Shown piece after piece: positions 1 to 7,489 of a DNA stretch of 64,000 bases. Source of the DNA: Devosia neptuniae (lineage in GTDB: Bacteria > Pseudomonadota > Alphaproteobacteria > Rhizobiales > Devosiaceae). Made by a program: the position numbers and the translations under genes. The notes below the pieces were generated by a model, which was given only the letters and a program-made list of their open reading frames with translations, was not told the origin of the DNA and ran no database searches. The stretch covers positions 4,118,685 to 4,182,684 of the forward strand of contig NZ_CP104965.1 of assembly GCF_025452235.1 (NCBI RefSeq), in the 5' to 3' direction. The stretch's first letter is position 1. Every line of letters begins with the position of its first letter.

Positions 1-185
1 CGGCCGATGTGCTCAAGGTGGCTGGCGGTGCGGTGACGGATCGGCTGGCGCGGTGGAATAGCGAGGAACGCGCGGGGATTGCGCGGACGGCGGCGGCGGT
101 GGCCGAGCTGACGCAGGGGACGCTGACGGTGTCGCGATTGAGCGTGGCGGCGGGGTTGCTGGCGGATTTGGCGCGGGAGGGGTGA
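1..185 (+). CDS. C-terminal fragment, probable NAD-specific glutamate dehydrogenase (large type)
   Basis: The window opens inside a plus-strand gene; 60 codons are visible, ending in TGA at 183-185. The tail is an Ala/Leu-rich helix ending LTVSRLSVAAGLLADL. It resembles from memory the extreme C terminus of the about 1,600-residue bacterial NAD-dependent glutamate dehydrogenases, which often close with a segment like SRLTVAASLLADL. Those enzymes deaminate glutamate to 2-oxoglutarate. No catalytic region lies in the window, so the call rests on this short tail only. The next gene (fbp) starts 210 bases downstream, across a palindromic repeat. Confidence 0.5.
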   Translation, partial: ADVLKVAGGAVTDRLARWNSEERAGIARTAAAVAELTQGTLTVSRLSVAAGLLADLAREG

Positions 186-201
186 GGGGTTTGCTTCAAC
201 A

Positions 202-292
202 GGCATCGAAGCATGGGACGGCGCAGAACCCCTCACCCTGTAATTTCTTCTGGACGAAGAAATTACTGTCCCTCTCCCTCAAGGGGCGAGGG
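202..292. repeat. Palindromic intergenic repeat, copy 1 (hairpin-variable family)
   Basis: A 91-base unit whose flanks closely match a second copy at 62376-62465. Shared blocks are the lead around GAAGCATGGG, then CCCCTCACCCTG, then CCCTCTCCCTCAAGGGGCGA. Between them is a perfect hairpin at 241-265 with arms TAATTTCTTC and GAAGAAATTA around a TGGAC loop. The second copy has a different but equally perfect stem. A looser third member lies near 37922-38000. Confidence 0.8.
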
Positions 293-395
293 TGGGCTCC
301 GTGGGTGGGAGGGGCCGTGCCTAGCCGAAAGTCGGCCTTGCCTCCGGGCGGGGCATCATCACACTGGCGCCAACTGATTTAGGAATGAGAGCATC

Positions 396-1355
396 ATGAC
401 CACTTCCCTCGCCCAATGGCTTGCTGCGCAGAATGTGGCGCCGGAGCTCGCCAGTGTTGTCGCATCCATGGCGGCGGCGAGTGCGGAGATCGCGGCGGTG
501 TTGCGGTTGGCGCCGATTGCCGGGCAGACTGGGCTGGCGGGGCATACCAATGTGCAGGGGGAGGCGCAGAAGGAGCTCGACGTCGTCAGCAACGATATTG
601 TGCTCAAGCACTTAAGTGCCAATGCCAACGTTTCGATTCTGGTGTCCGAAGAGCTGGATGAAGCCGTTCATATGGAGAATCAGGGTCGCTATATGGTGGC
701 GACGGACCCGCTGGATGGGTCTTCAAACCTTGACGTAAACGTCACTGTGGGCACGATATTTTCGGTGCTGGGGGTCGATCCGACGAAGCCCGACTTGTTG
801 CAGAAGGGCTCGGCGCAGCTGGCGGCGGGATATGCAGCCTATGGGCCGGCGACGAGCCTGGTGCTGACCTTTGGGACGGGCACGAGCGTGTTTACGCTCG
901 ATGGCAGCGGGCAGTTTGTGTTGACGCTGGACGGCGTCAAAGTGCCGGTGGCGTCGGGGGAATATGCGATCAATACCGCGCGGGAGCGGTTTTGGGACAA
1001 GCCGACGCAGGCCTATGTCACCGAGAACGTGGCCGGGGAAACCGGGGCGGCGGGCAAGCGCTATAATATGCGCTGGGTGGGCTCGATGGTGGCCGATATC
1101 CACCGCATCCTGATGCGGGGCGGGATTTTCCTTTATCCGCTCGATAGCGAGACGGTGAGCAAGGGCGGGCGGCTGCGGCTGCTGTATGAGGCCAATCCGA
1201 TGGCGCTGCTGGTTGAGGCGGCGGGTGGAAAGTCCACCACCGGGCATGAGCGGATTTTGGATGTGCAGCCCACGGGGATACACCAGCGGGTGCCGGTGAT
1301 TTTGGGCTCGGCGGAGGAAGTGAGCCGGGTCGAGGCGTTTTACGCGAAAGCGTAG
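396..1355 (+). CDS. fbp: Fructose-1,6-bisphosphatase class I
   Basis: Hydrolyses fructose 1,6-bisphosphate to fructose 6-phosphate in gluconeogenesis, in the cytosol. The 319-residue protein is of normal length for the class I family. Metal-binding signatures are intact: SEELDE at residues 84-89 and DPLDGSSN at 104-111. The sugar-phosphate region WVGSMVADIHRIL followed by GGIFLYP is also present. ATG 396 is preceded by AGGA at 381-384 and a GAGA closer in. The gene seems to stand alone, with a palindromic repeat upstream and a sugar epimerase gene 113 bases downstream. The identification is secure. Confidence 0.95.
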   Translation: MTTSLAQWLAAQNVAPELASVVASMAAASAEIAAVLRLAPIAGQTGLAGHTNVQGEAQKELDVVSNDIVLKHLSANANVSILVSEELDEAVHMENQGRYMVATDPLDGSSNLDVNVTVGTIFSVLGVDPTKPDLLQKGSAQLAAGYAAYGPATSLVLTFGTGTSVFTLDGSGQFVLTLDGVKVPVASGEYAINTARERFWDKPTQAYVTENVAGETGAAGKRYNMRWVGSMVADIHRILMRGGIFLYPLDSETVSKGGRLRLLYEANPMALLVEAAGGKSTTGHERILDVQPTGIHQRVPVILGSAEEVSRVEAFYAKA

Positions 1356-1468
1356 TTGGCTGGCACAATCCTGCGCAATGCCAAGGGGATGGCCTGCAAT
1401 CGAAATTGCAACGTTCTTATTCCGCCCGTATACAAGCGTCCAATAGCAGCGGCGAGACCGGAGCCAGC

Positions 1469-2740
1469 ATGAGCGACGCCCAATATACCCTTCCCAAGAC
1501 CAATTCGGGCCCGTGGAACACGCGTCCGTTTCATCGGCAATGGTTGATGCGGCAGGCCAATAATCTGTTCGATTTTTTTGAAGCCGCGTCGCTCAATCCC
1601 AAGGGCGGGTTTTTCGAGCTGGATGATGCGGGCAAGCCGCTGGATGGCGCCAATTCGACGCGGCAGATTCATGGCACGACGCGCATGGTGCATTGCGCGG
1701 CGATCGGCAGCCTGATCGGGCGACCGGGTTCGGGGGAAATCCTGGACCATGGCATGCAATATATCTGGAACCAGCATCGCGACACCAGGCGCGGCGGCTA
1801 TGTGTGGTCGCTGGATAATGGCGGGGTCAAGGACGGGTCCAAGCAGGCTTATGGGCATGCTTTCGTGCTGCTTGCGGCATCCAGCGCCAAGCTGGTGGGG
1901 CATCCGCTGGCCGACCAGATGCTGGCGGACGTGACCGAGGTGATCAATACGCGCTTCTGGGATGCGAGCCGGGGCGCGGTGAAGGACGAGTATACTTCGG
2001 ACTGGTCCAAGCTCCTGCCCTATCGCGGACAGAACGCCAATATGCATATGACCGAGGCGCTGATGGCGGCGTTCGAGGCGACGGGTAACAAGGATTATCT
2101 GACCAAGGCCGAGGCCATTGCCAAGCTGATCATTGCCGAGCATGCAGCGTCGCTGGGCTATCGGGTGGCCGAGCATTTCGACGAGAACTGGGTGCTCGAC
2201 AAGAATTATCTGGGCAATGAAATGTTCCGGCCGGCCGGCACCACGCCGGGCCATTGGCTAGAATGGGCGCGGCTGTTGATCCAGCTCTGGGTGCTTGGGG
2301 AAAAGCGGCTGCATTGGCTGACCGATGCGGCGCGGCACCTGTTCCGCGCGGCGATCGACCTGGGCTGGGACAAGGTCCATGGCGGGTTTTTCTACACGCT
2401 GGACTGGGACAATAAGCCCGTGATGCGCGAAAAGCTGTGGTGGCCCCTGGCCGAGGGGATCGGGGCGGCGTCGTTCCTGACTTCCTATGACCGGGACGAT
2501 TATTTCCAGATCTGGTATCGCAAGCTGTGGGACTTTGCCGACAACCACATGATCGACCATGCGCGTGGCGGCTGGCTGAGCGAGCTCAAGGAAGATTTGA
2601 CGCCGACCTCGCGCCTGTTTGTGGGCAAGCCGGATATTTATCACGCGCTGCAGGCGTGTTTGATCCCGCTTTATCCGGCCAATGGGAGCCTGACCAAAGG
2701 GATTATCGAGGCGGATCACACGGCCAAGATCGCGCATTGA
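1469..2740 (+). CDS. AGE-family sugar epimerase/isomerase
   Basis: Member of the N-acylglucosamine 2-epimerase family (alpha6/alpha6 barrel), which also contains mannose isomerases and cellobiose 2-epimerases. These interconvert aldoses and ketoses or C2 epimers. The 423 residues are normal for the family. Typical stretches are HGTTRMVHCAA near the N terminus, YGHAFVLLAAS, the TTPGHWLEWARLL histidine segment, and GGFFYTLDW. I chose ATG 1469 because GGAG lies 7 bases upstream; the frame extends to a TTG at 1406 without a good ribosome site. An SDR gene follows after 51 bases on the same strand, which suggests a small carbohydrate-metabolism unit. Substrate is unknown; mannose is plausible but not shown. 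Confidence 0.85.
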   Translation: MSDAQYTLPKTNSGPWNTRPFHRQWLMRQANNLFDFFEAASLNPKGGFFELDDAGKPLDGANSTRQIHGTTRMVHCAAIGSLIGRPGSGEILDHGMQYIWNQHRDTRRGGYVWSLDNGGVKDGSKQAYGHAFVLLAASSAKLVGHPLADQMLADVTEVINTRFWDASRGAVKDEYTSDWSKLLPYRGQNANMHMTEALMAAFEATGNKDYLTKAEAIAKLIIAEHAASLGYRVAEHFDENWVLDKNYLGNEMFRPAGTTPGHWLEWARLLIQLWVLGEKRLHWLTDAARHLFRAAIDLGWDKVHGGFFYTLDWDNKPVMREKLWWPLAEGIGAASFLTSYDRDDYFQIWYRKLWDFADNHMIDHARGGWLSELKEDLTPTSRLFVGKPDIYHALQACLIPLYPANGSLTKGIIEADHTAKIAH

Positions 2741-2791
2741 CGCCAACCATCCGCGCCTTCGTGCGTTGCGCTCCTGTAACAGGAGGCGCGG

Positions 2792-3577
2792 ATGGAACAA
2801 CTTCGGAACAAGGTGGCGCTGGTGACCGGCGCCGGATCGGGCATTGGCAAGGCGGCGGCGCTGACGCTGGGCGCAGCGGGCGCGATGGTAATTGCGCTGA
2901 GCCGGACCGGCGGCGAAGTCGAGCAGACGGCGGCCGAAGTCACCAAGGCCGGTGGCAAGGCGCAGGCTATCGCCGCCGATGTTTCGGACGACGCGGCGAT
3001 GCGGCGGGCGATTGGCGAGATCATCGACAAGCATGGCCGGCTCGATATCGTGGTGGCCAATGCCGGGATCAATGGCGCCTGGGCGCCGATCGAAAGCCTG
3101 ACGCCGGAGGAATGGGACACCACGATCCGGGTGAACCTACGGGGCACCTACCTGACGATCCATCATGCGGTGCCGCATCTGGAAGCGGCGGGGGGCGGAT
3201 CGATCGTGGTGATTTCCTCGATTAATGGCACGCGCAGCTTTGGCACGCCGGGCGCCAGCGCCTATTCGGTGACCAAGGCGGGACAGGTAGCGCTGGTGCA
3301 GCAATTGGCGCTGGAACTGGGTAGTCGGCGCATCCGCATCAATGCGATCTGCCCCGGGGCGATCGAGAGCGAGATTTCGGACAATACGGAGAAGCGGGAC
3401 ACCGCGCGGATCGAAATTCCGGTGGAGTTTCCCGATGGGGATATTCCGCTGACTGGCGGCGAAAAGGGCAAGGCGCAGGACGTTGCCGATGCCGTGCTGT
3501 TTCTAGCCACCGATGCGTCCAAGCATATTACGGGAACACCGATCTGGATCGATGGCGGGCAGAGCCTGTTGCGGTAA
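2792..3577 (+). CDS. SDR family NAD(P)-dependent oxidoreductase
   Basis: Classical short-chain dehydrogenase of 261 residues. It has the nucleotide-binding TGAGSGIG at 12-19, NAG at 90-92, catalytic serines around 142-143, and Y158-xxx-K162 (SAYSVTKAG). The C-terminal GTPIWIDGGQSL is typical of the FabG/glucose-dehydrogenase-like branch. A strong AGGAGG at 2781-2786 fixes the ATG. It follows the AGE-family epimerase by 51 bases, so it may act on a sugar or sugar-derived alcohol. The substrate cannot be read from the sequence, and 3-oxoacyl-ACP reductase-like activity is an alternative. Confidence 0.88.
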   Translation: MEQLRNKVALVTGAGSGIGKAAALTLGAAGAMVIALSRTGGEVEQTAAEVTKAGGKAQAIAADVSDDAAMRRAIGEIIDKHGRLDIVVANAGINGAWAPIESLTPEEWDTTIRVNLRGTYLTIHHAVPHLEAAGGGSIVVISSINGTRSFGTPGASAYSVTKAGQVALVQQLALELGSRRIRINAICPGAIESEISDNTEKRDTARIEIPVEFPDGDIPLTGGEKGKAQDVADAVLFLATDASKHITGTPIWIDGGQSLLR

Positions 3578-3648
3578 CCGCTTTCGCGGCTGACTTGCAT
3601 GGCATGCACGCTGCGCGTACATCAGCGCCATTATAGTGAGATCGCGCT

Positions 3649-4527
3649 ATGCCCGTTACGTCCCGCCTGCCTGCTCATTTGCCGCGCCTGCTGGTGGAGC
3701 GCGCTGTTGCCGCTGCGCTGGAGGAAGATCTGGGGCTGGCGGGGGATTTGACCAGCCAGGCGACACTGGCGCCGGATGCGGTAGCGACGGCGAGCCTGTC
3801 GGCGCGCGAGGCGGGGGTGATTGCCGGGCTTGATCTGGCGGCGGCCGCATTTCGGCTGGTGGGCGATGGGGTGGTGTTCACCCCTGCTCTGTCGGATGGC
3901 GACCGGGTGGCCGCCGGAGGGCTGGTGGCGACCGTGAGCGGGCCGGCCCGGCTGGTGATGTCGGCGGAGCGGGTGGCGCTGAACTTTCTCAATCATCTGA
4001 GTGGTGTGGCGAGCCTGACGCGGATTTATGCCGATGCGGTGGCCGGCACGGACGCGCAGATTTGCGATACGCGCAAGACGACGCCGGGGCTGCGGGCCTT
4101 CGAAAAATATGCGGTGCGCTGCGGTGGCGGAGCCAATCATCGCTATAGCCTGGATGATGCGATCCTGATCAAGGACAACCATATCGCCGTTGCGGGCAGC
4201 GTGACGGCGGCTTACCAGGCCGCCGAGGCATTTGCCGGGCATCTGGTGGCGATCGAAATCGAAGTGCAGAACCTGGCCGAGCTGGAAGAAGCGCTGGCGG
4301 CGGGGGCGCGGATCGTATTGCTCGACAATATGGACAACGGCCTGCTGCGGCAGGCGGTGGCGCTGAATAAAGGCCGGGCGAAACTGGAAGCCTCGGGCGG
4401 GGTGAAGCTGGACCGGGTGCGCTCGATTGCCGAGACGGGGGTCGATTTCATTTCGACCAGCCAGATCACCATGGCAGCGGTGCCGCTCGATCTCGGCCTC
4501 GATGTCGAGATCGAGGCAACGCGATGA
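3649..4527 (+). CDS. nadC: Nicotinate-nucleotide pyrophosphorylase (carboxylating)
   Basis: Quinolinate phosphoribosyltransferase: converts quinolinate and PRPP to nicotinate mononucleotide, CO2 and pyrophosphate in de novo NAD synthesis. At 292 residues the length is normal. Active-site motifs are present: DTRKTTPGLR at 140-149, the GGGANHR phosphate/quinolinate segment at 159-165, and KDNH at 175-178. AERVALNFLNHLSG precedes them. ATG 3649 follows GTGAG about 9 bases upstream. Its stop overlaps the start of cysQ by four bases (ATGA), so the two are translationally coupled. nadA and nadB are not in the window. Confidence 0.95.
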   Translation: MPVTSRLPAHLPRLLVERAVAAALEEDLGLAGDLTSQATLAPDAVATASLSAREAGVIAGLDLAAAAFRLVGDGVVFTPALSDGDRVAAGGLVATVSGPARLVMSAERVALNFLNHLSGVASLTRIYADAVAGTDAQICDTRKTTPGLRAFEKYAVRCGGGANHRYSLDDAILIKDNHIAVAGSVTAAYQAAEAFAGHLVAIEIEVQNLAELEEALAAGARIVLLDNMDNGLLRQAVALNKGRAKLEASGGVKLDRVRSIAETGVDFISTSQITMAAVPLDLGLDVEIEATR

Positions 4528-5348
4528 GCGTGGTGACGGCGGTGGACCAATCGCTGACGGACCTGTCGCTGCAGGCGGCCATTGCGGCGGCGAAGCTGAT
4601 TTTGGACGTCTATAGCCGGCCGATTGCGGCGGTGACCAAGTCGGATGGTTCGCCAGTGACGGAGGCAGATGCTGCGGCAGAGGCAGTGATCCTTGATTAT
4701 CTGCGGCCCACCGGCATTCCCGTGCTGGGGGAAGAAAGCGTCGCGGCGGGGATTATTCCCGTGCTGGGCGAGCGCTATTTCGTGGTCGATCCGCTGGATG
4801 GGACCAAGGAATTCATCAAGCGCAATGGCGAGTTCACGGTGAATATCGCGCTGGTGGAACATGGCGTGCCGGTGATGGGCATGGTGCTGGCGCCGGTCAG
4901 CGGGGAAACCTTTATCGGGGATGCGAGCGGGGCCTATGCCTGCGATACCTCGAGCGGCATTGCGGTGGGCAAGCGGGTGATTTCGGTGGCGACGGCGGCG
5001 CCGATGCGGGTGGTGGCGAGCCGTTCGCATGGGCATGCGGCGCTGGCGAGTCTGTGCGAGACCTTTGCGGTGGAGAGCGATGTATCGGTCGGCTCGTCGC
5101 TGAAATTTTGCCTGTTGGCGCGGGGCGACGCGCAGCTTTATCCGCGGTTTACACCGACTTGCGAGTGGGACACGGCGGCGGGACAGGCCGTGCTCGAGGC
5201 GGCAGGCGGCGCGGTGGTGACGCTAGATGGCGAACGCATGCGCTATGGCAAGCACGATATCGGGTTTTTGAATCCGTATTTCGTGGCAGCGTCGAGTCTC
5301 GACCTGGCGCGGCGGGCGGCGGCGGAGATGAGCTCGATCCTGGGGTAG
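4524..5348 (+). CDS. cysQ: 3'(2'),5'-bisphosphate nucleotidase, CysQ
   Basis: Inositol-monophosphatase-fold, Mg-dependent, Li-sensitive phosphatase. It removes the 3' phosphate from PAP/PAPS, recycling the by-product of sulfate assimilation. The protein has 274 residues. Metal ligands are visible in GEES (69-72) and in DPLDGTKEF (89-97), with the second signature EWDTAAGQAVLEAAGG near 214-229. It overlaps the nadC stop by four bases, an arrangement that implies coupled translation with NAD synthesis. A palindromic repeat and a 316-base gap follow the stop. Confidence 0.93.
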   Translation: MSVVTAVDQSLTDLSLQAAIAAAKLILDVYSRPIAAVTKSDGSPVTEADAAAEAVILDYLRPTGIPVLGEESVAAGIIPVLGERYFVVDPLDGTKEFIKRNGEFTVNIALVEHGVPVMGMVLAPVSGETFIGDASGAYACDTSSGIAVGKRVISVATAAPMRVVASRSHGHAALASLCETFAVESDVSVGSSLKFCLLARGDAQLYPRFTPTCEWDTAAGQAVLEAAGGAVVTLDGERMRYGKHDIGFLNPYFVAASSLDLARRAAAEMSSILG

Positions 5349-5664
5349 GAATCAGGGCATCGGAGTGCCCCCTCCTAGCCTCCCCCTGATAGGGGAGGGA
5401 TGGATTGGGGCTTGCCGGCTTTGGTATTGTGCGGGCTTATTGTCGCAAGGTTGGAGGCCAGCGCGGTTACCCGTTCTGGAACTAAGTTATTATTCCAGCA
5501 AGCATAGTCACAAGTATTGAATCTGCGCAATTGCCCTGGTCATTGGCAGGGCTTTAACTGTTCGGCGCGACTTCCACGTTCGCAATGCTTGCGCAATCTT
5601 CAGCAGACATATATAGCCCCGGCATATATCGATCCGGCATATACGCCGGCGGAGCTGCAGCTAC
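5349..5664. other. Gene-free region ahead of the padR-RND operon
   Basis: There is no credible gene in these 316 bases. The left end carries a short palindrome (CCTCCCC, six-base loop, GGGGAGG, about 5380-5399), a common REP-like type here. The middle is AT-richer than its surroundings (around TAAGTTATTATTCCAG), a plausible promoter for the downstream operon. The right end carries three 15-base tandem units described separately. Confidence 0.6.
5608..5652 (+). promoter_or_regulatory. Three 15-bp tandem repeats, candidate PadR operator
   Basis: CATATA starts at 5608, 5623 and 5638, exactly 15 bases apart. The units read CATATATAGCCCCGG, CATATATCGATCCGG and CATATACGCCGGCGG. The array ends 12 bases before the padR ATG, so a bound protein would overlap the leader. 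PadR-family repressors usually autoregulate and control a neighbouring pump gene, which makes this the obvious candidate site. The role is inferred. Confidence 0.45.
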
Positions 5665-6212
5665 ATGAACGTCAGAACCCTATGCCTTTCCATCCTCTAC
5701 AATGGGGACGCGACCGGTTACGAGATCAGGCGGCAGTGCACGGATGGCGAATGCGCCTATTTCGTGGAGGCCAGCTTCGGTTCGATCTATCCGGCGCTCG
5801 CCAAGCTTGAGGATGATGGGCTGGTGACCAGCCGCAGCGAGACTCAGGACGGCAAGCCGACAAAAAAATCTACTCCATTACCGAAGCCGGACGGCTCGCT
5901 TTTGTACATCATTTGAGCGAACCGCTAGCACCAAACATGTTCCGCAGCCCGTTTTTGCTGTTCGCGCGTTACGCACATCTTTTGCCACAAGAGCTGGTGG
6001 AAGAACGCGTTACCGATTTTCTCAACGAGTTCACCAACAAGCGGGAGATGCTTGACGGGTTTCTCGGAGAGCATGGCACCAATGCTGCAGAGACATGGGT
6101 AATCAATTATGGGCGTGCCATGATGGAGGTTGCAGAGAACCACCTGCGCTCCCATATGCACGAACTGATCACAATGGCGCGAGCCGAGCCGAAAAAAGAA
6201 GCGGCTGAATAG
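5665..6212 (+). pseudogene. PadR-family transcriptional regulator, split by a -1 frameshift at an A7 run
   Basis: The first frame (5665 to a stop at 5914-5916) encodes a PadR winged-helix N terminus: MNVRTLCLSILYNGDATGYEIRR and then a wing like FGSIYPALAKLEDDGLV. After KPTKK, at seven A residues (5862-5868), the reading goes out of frame. One extra A would restore KKIYSITEAGRLAF and run straight into the second frame. That frame ends at 6212 and encodes the helical C-terminal domain (LLFARYAHLLPQELVEERV and so on). The joined product would be about 182 residues, normal for PadR. The in-frame heptamer A AAA AAA is a classic -1 slippery sequence. The cause could be real inactivation, programmed or transcriptional slippage, phase variation or a sequence error. 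The RND pump genes follow after 14 bases. Confidence 0.8.
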
Positions 6213-6226
6213 AGGGGCGAATACTC

Positions 6227-7489
6227 ATGCGTGCATTGCTTTCTTACGGTCTTGCCTTGCTCATCCTGGTTGGCGCCGGGTTGTGGCTGGCGACTGGCAC
6301 TCTGGTGATGGGCGGGAACGGGCCGGGCAAGGGCGAGCGTTCGATCGTTTCGGTGGTCGAAGGTCAGGAGCATGGCCCCATCGCGACGACACTGGCCGAT
6401 GCCGGCGTGCTGGCGCATCACGAACCATCGACGACGGTCGACCCGGCCCTGACCATTGCCCAGCGCAATGAAGCCGAAATGGGCACGGCCACGCAGCTGC
6501 AGTCGGTTCGCACCACCACCTATGTGGCCAAGCCGATGTCCATCGAAGTGCCGCTGCGCGGCCGCACCGCCGCCAAGGCCAGCGTTTCCGCTGTGGCCGA
6601 AACGGCCGGCATCGTGGATGAAGTCAACATCGTCAAGGGGCAGAGTGTCAAAGTGGGCGACCTGCTCTGCACGCTGGACCAGGGCACCCGCGCCGCTGCG
6701 GTGGCACAGGCGGAAGCCGGACTGGAGCAGGCCAATGCAGGGTTGAACCAGGCCCAACTCGACTATGACACCAATGAAAGCCTGCGCAATCGTGGGCTGG
6801 CTGCCGCCAATACGGCGCGGGCCGTGGAAGTGGCCCTGTCTTCGGCCAAGGCCAATGTGAGCTCGGCCCAGGCCGCGCTCGACAATGCCAATGCCGAACT
6901 CGACCGTACACGGATCCTCGCCAAGGTGAACGGCGTGGTGCAGGACCCCATCGTTTCGGAAGGCGCCATGCTGGCCATGGGCTCGCCCTGCGCCACTATC
7001 GTGCAGCTCGACCCGATGCGCTTCCTGGGCCAGGTTCCCGAAGCCCGTATCGCACTGGCCAAGACGGACCTAACGGCCTCGATCCGTACGGTGACTGGCC
7101 AGACCGCCGACGGCAAGGTGACCTATATCGCTTCGACCGCTGACAGCGCGACCCGCTCGTTCCCGGTGGAAATCGAATTCGCCAATCCCGACGGCGCGAT
7201 CCGTGACGGCGTTACCGCCCAGGCCACCGTCAATATGGGGTCGGCTCCGGCGCAGCTACTGCCACAATCTGTCCTGACGCTCAGCGATGATGGCGTTCTG
7301 GGGGTGCGGACCGTGGAAGATGAAAAAGTGAAGTTCTACCCGGTGCAGATCGTCAGCGACACGCGTGACGGCATCTGGGTGATGGGGCTGCCCGCGTCGG
7401 TCGACGTGATCACCGTGGGCCAGGAATATGTGACTGAGGGCCAGACCGTGGCCGCTACCAACGTTGCAGCCGGAGGGGCCGCTTCATGA
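6227..7489 (+). CDS. RND efflux periplasmic adaptor (membrane fusion protein)
   Basis: HlyD/AcrA-type adaptor of 420 residues that links an inner-membrane RND pump to an outer-membrane channel. Visible parts are an N-terminal membrane anchor or signal (about 4-22), a lipoyl half-motif (VDEVNIVKGQSVKVGDLLCTLD, about 130-151), and a coiled-coil hairpin rich in Ala/Glu/Asn (about 155-225). Then come the second lipoyl half and the beta-barrel. The N-terminal linker of roughly 80 residues is longer than usual. Its start follows GAGGGG at 6212-6217, and its stop overlaps the pump gene by four bases. No outer-membrane TolC-like gene is nearby. Confidence 0.92.
   Translation: MRALLSYGLALLILVGAGLWLATGTLVMGGNGPGKGERSIVSVVEGQEHGPIATTLADAGVLAHHEPSTTVDPALTIAQRNEAEMGTATQLQSVRTTTYVAKPMSIEVPLRGRTAAKASVSAVAETAGIVDEVNIVKGQSVKVGDLLCTLDQGTRAAAVAQAEAGLEQANAGLNQAQLDYDTNESLRNRGLAAANTARAVEVALSSAKANVSSAQAALDNANAELDRTRILAKVNGVVQDPIVSEGAMLAMGSPCATIVQLDPMRFLGQVPEARIALAKTDLTASIRTVTGQTADGKVTYIASTADSATRSFPVEIEFANPDGAIRDGVTAQATVNMGSAPAQLLPQSVLTLSDDGVLGVRTVEDEKVKFYPVQIVSDTRDGIWVMGLPASVDVITVGQEYVTEGQTVAATNVAAGGAAS

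Noticed and set aside
5517..5810. A 97-codon plus-strand frame spanning the tandem repeats
   Set aside because: It reads through the operator-like array and overlaps padR in another frame; the PadR frame is clearly the coding one.
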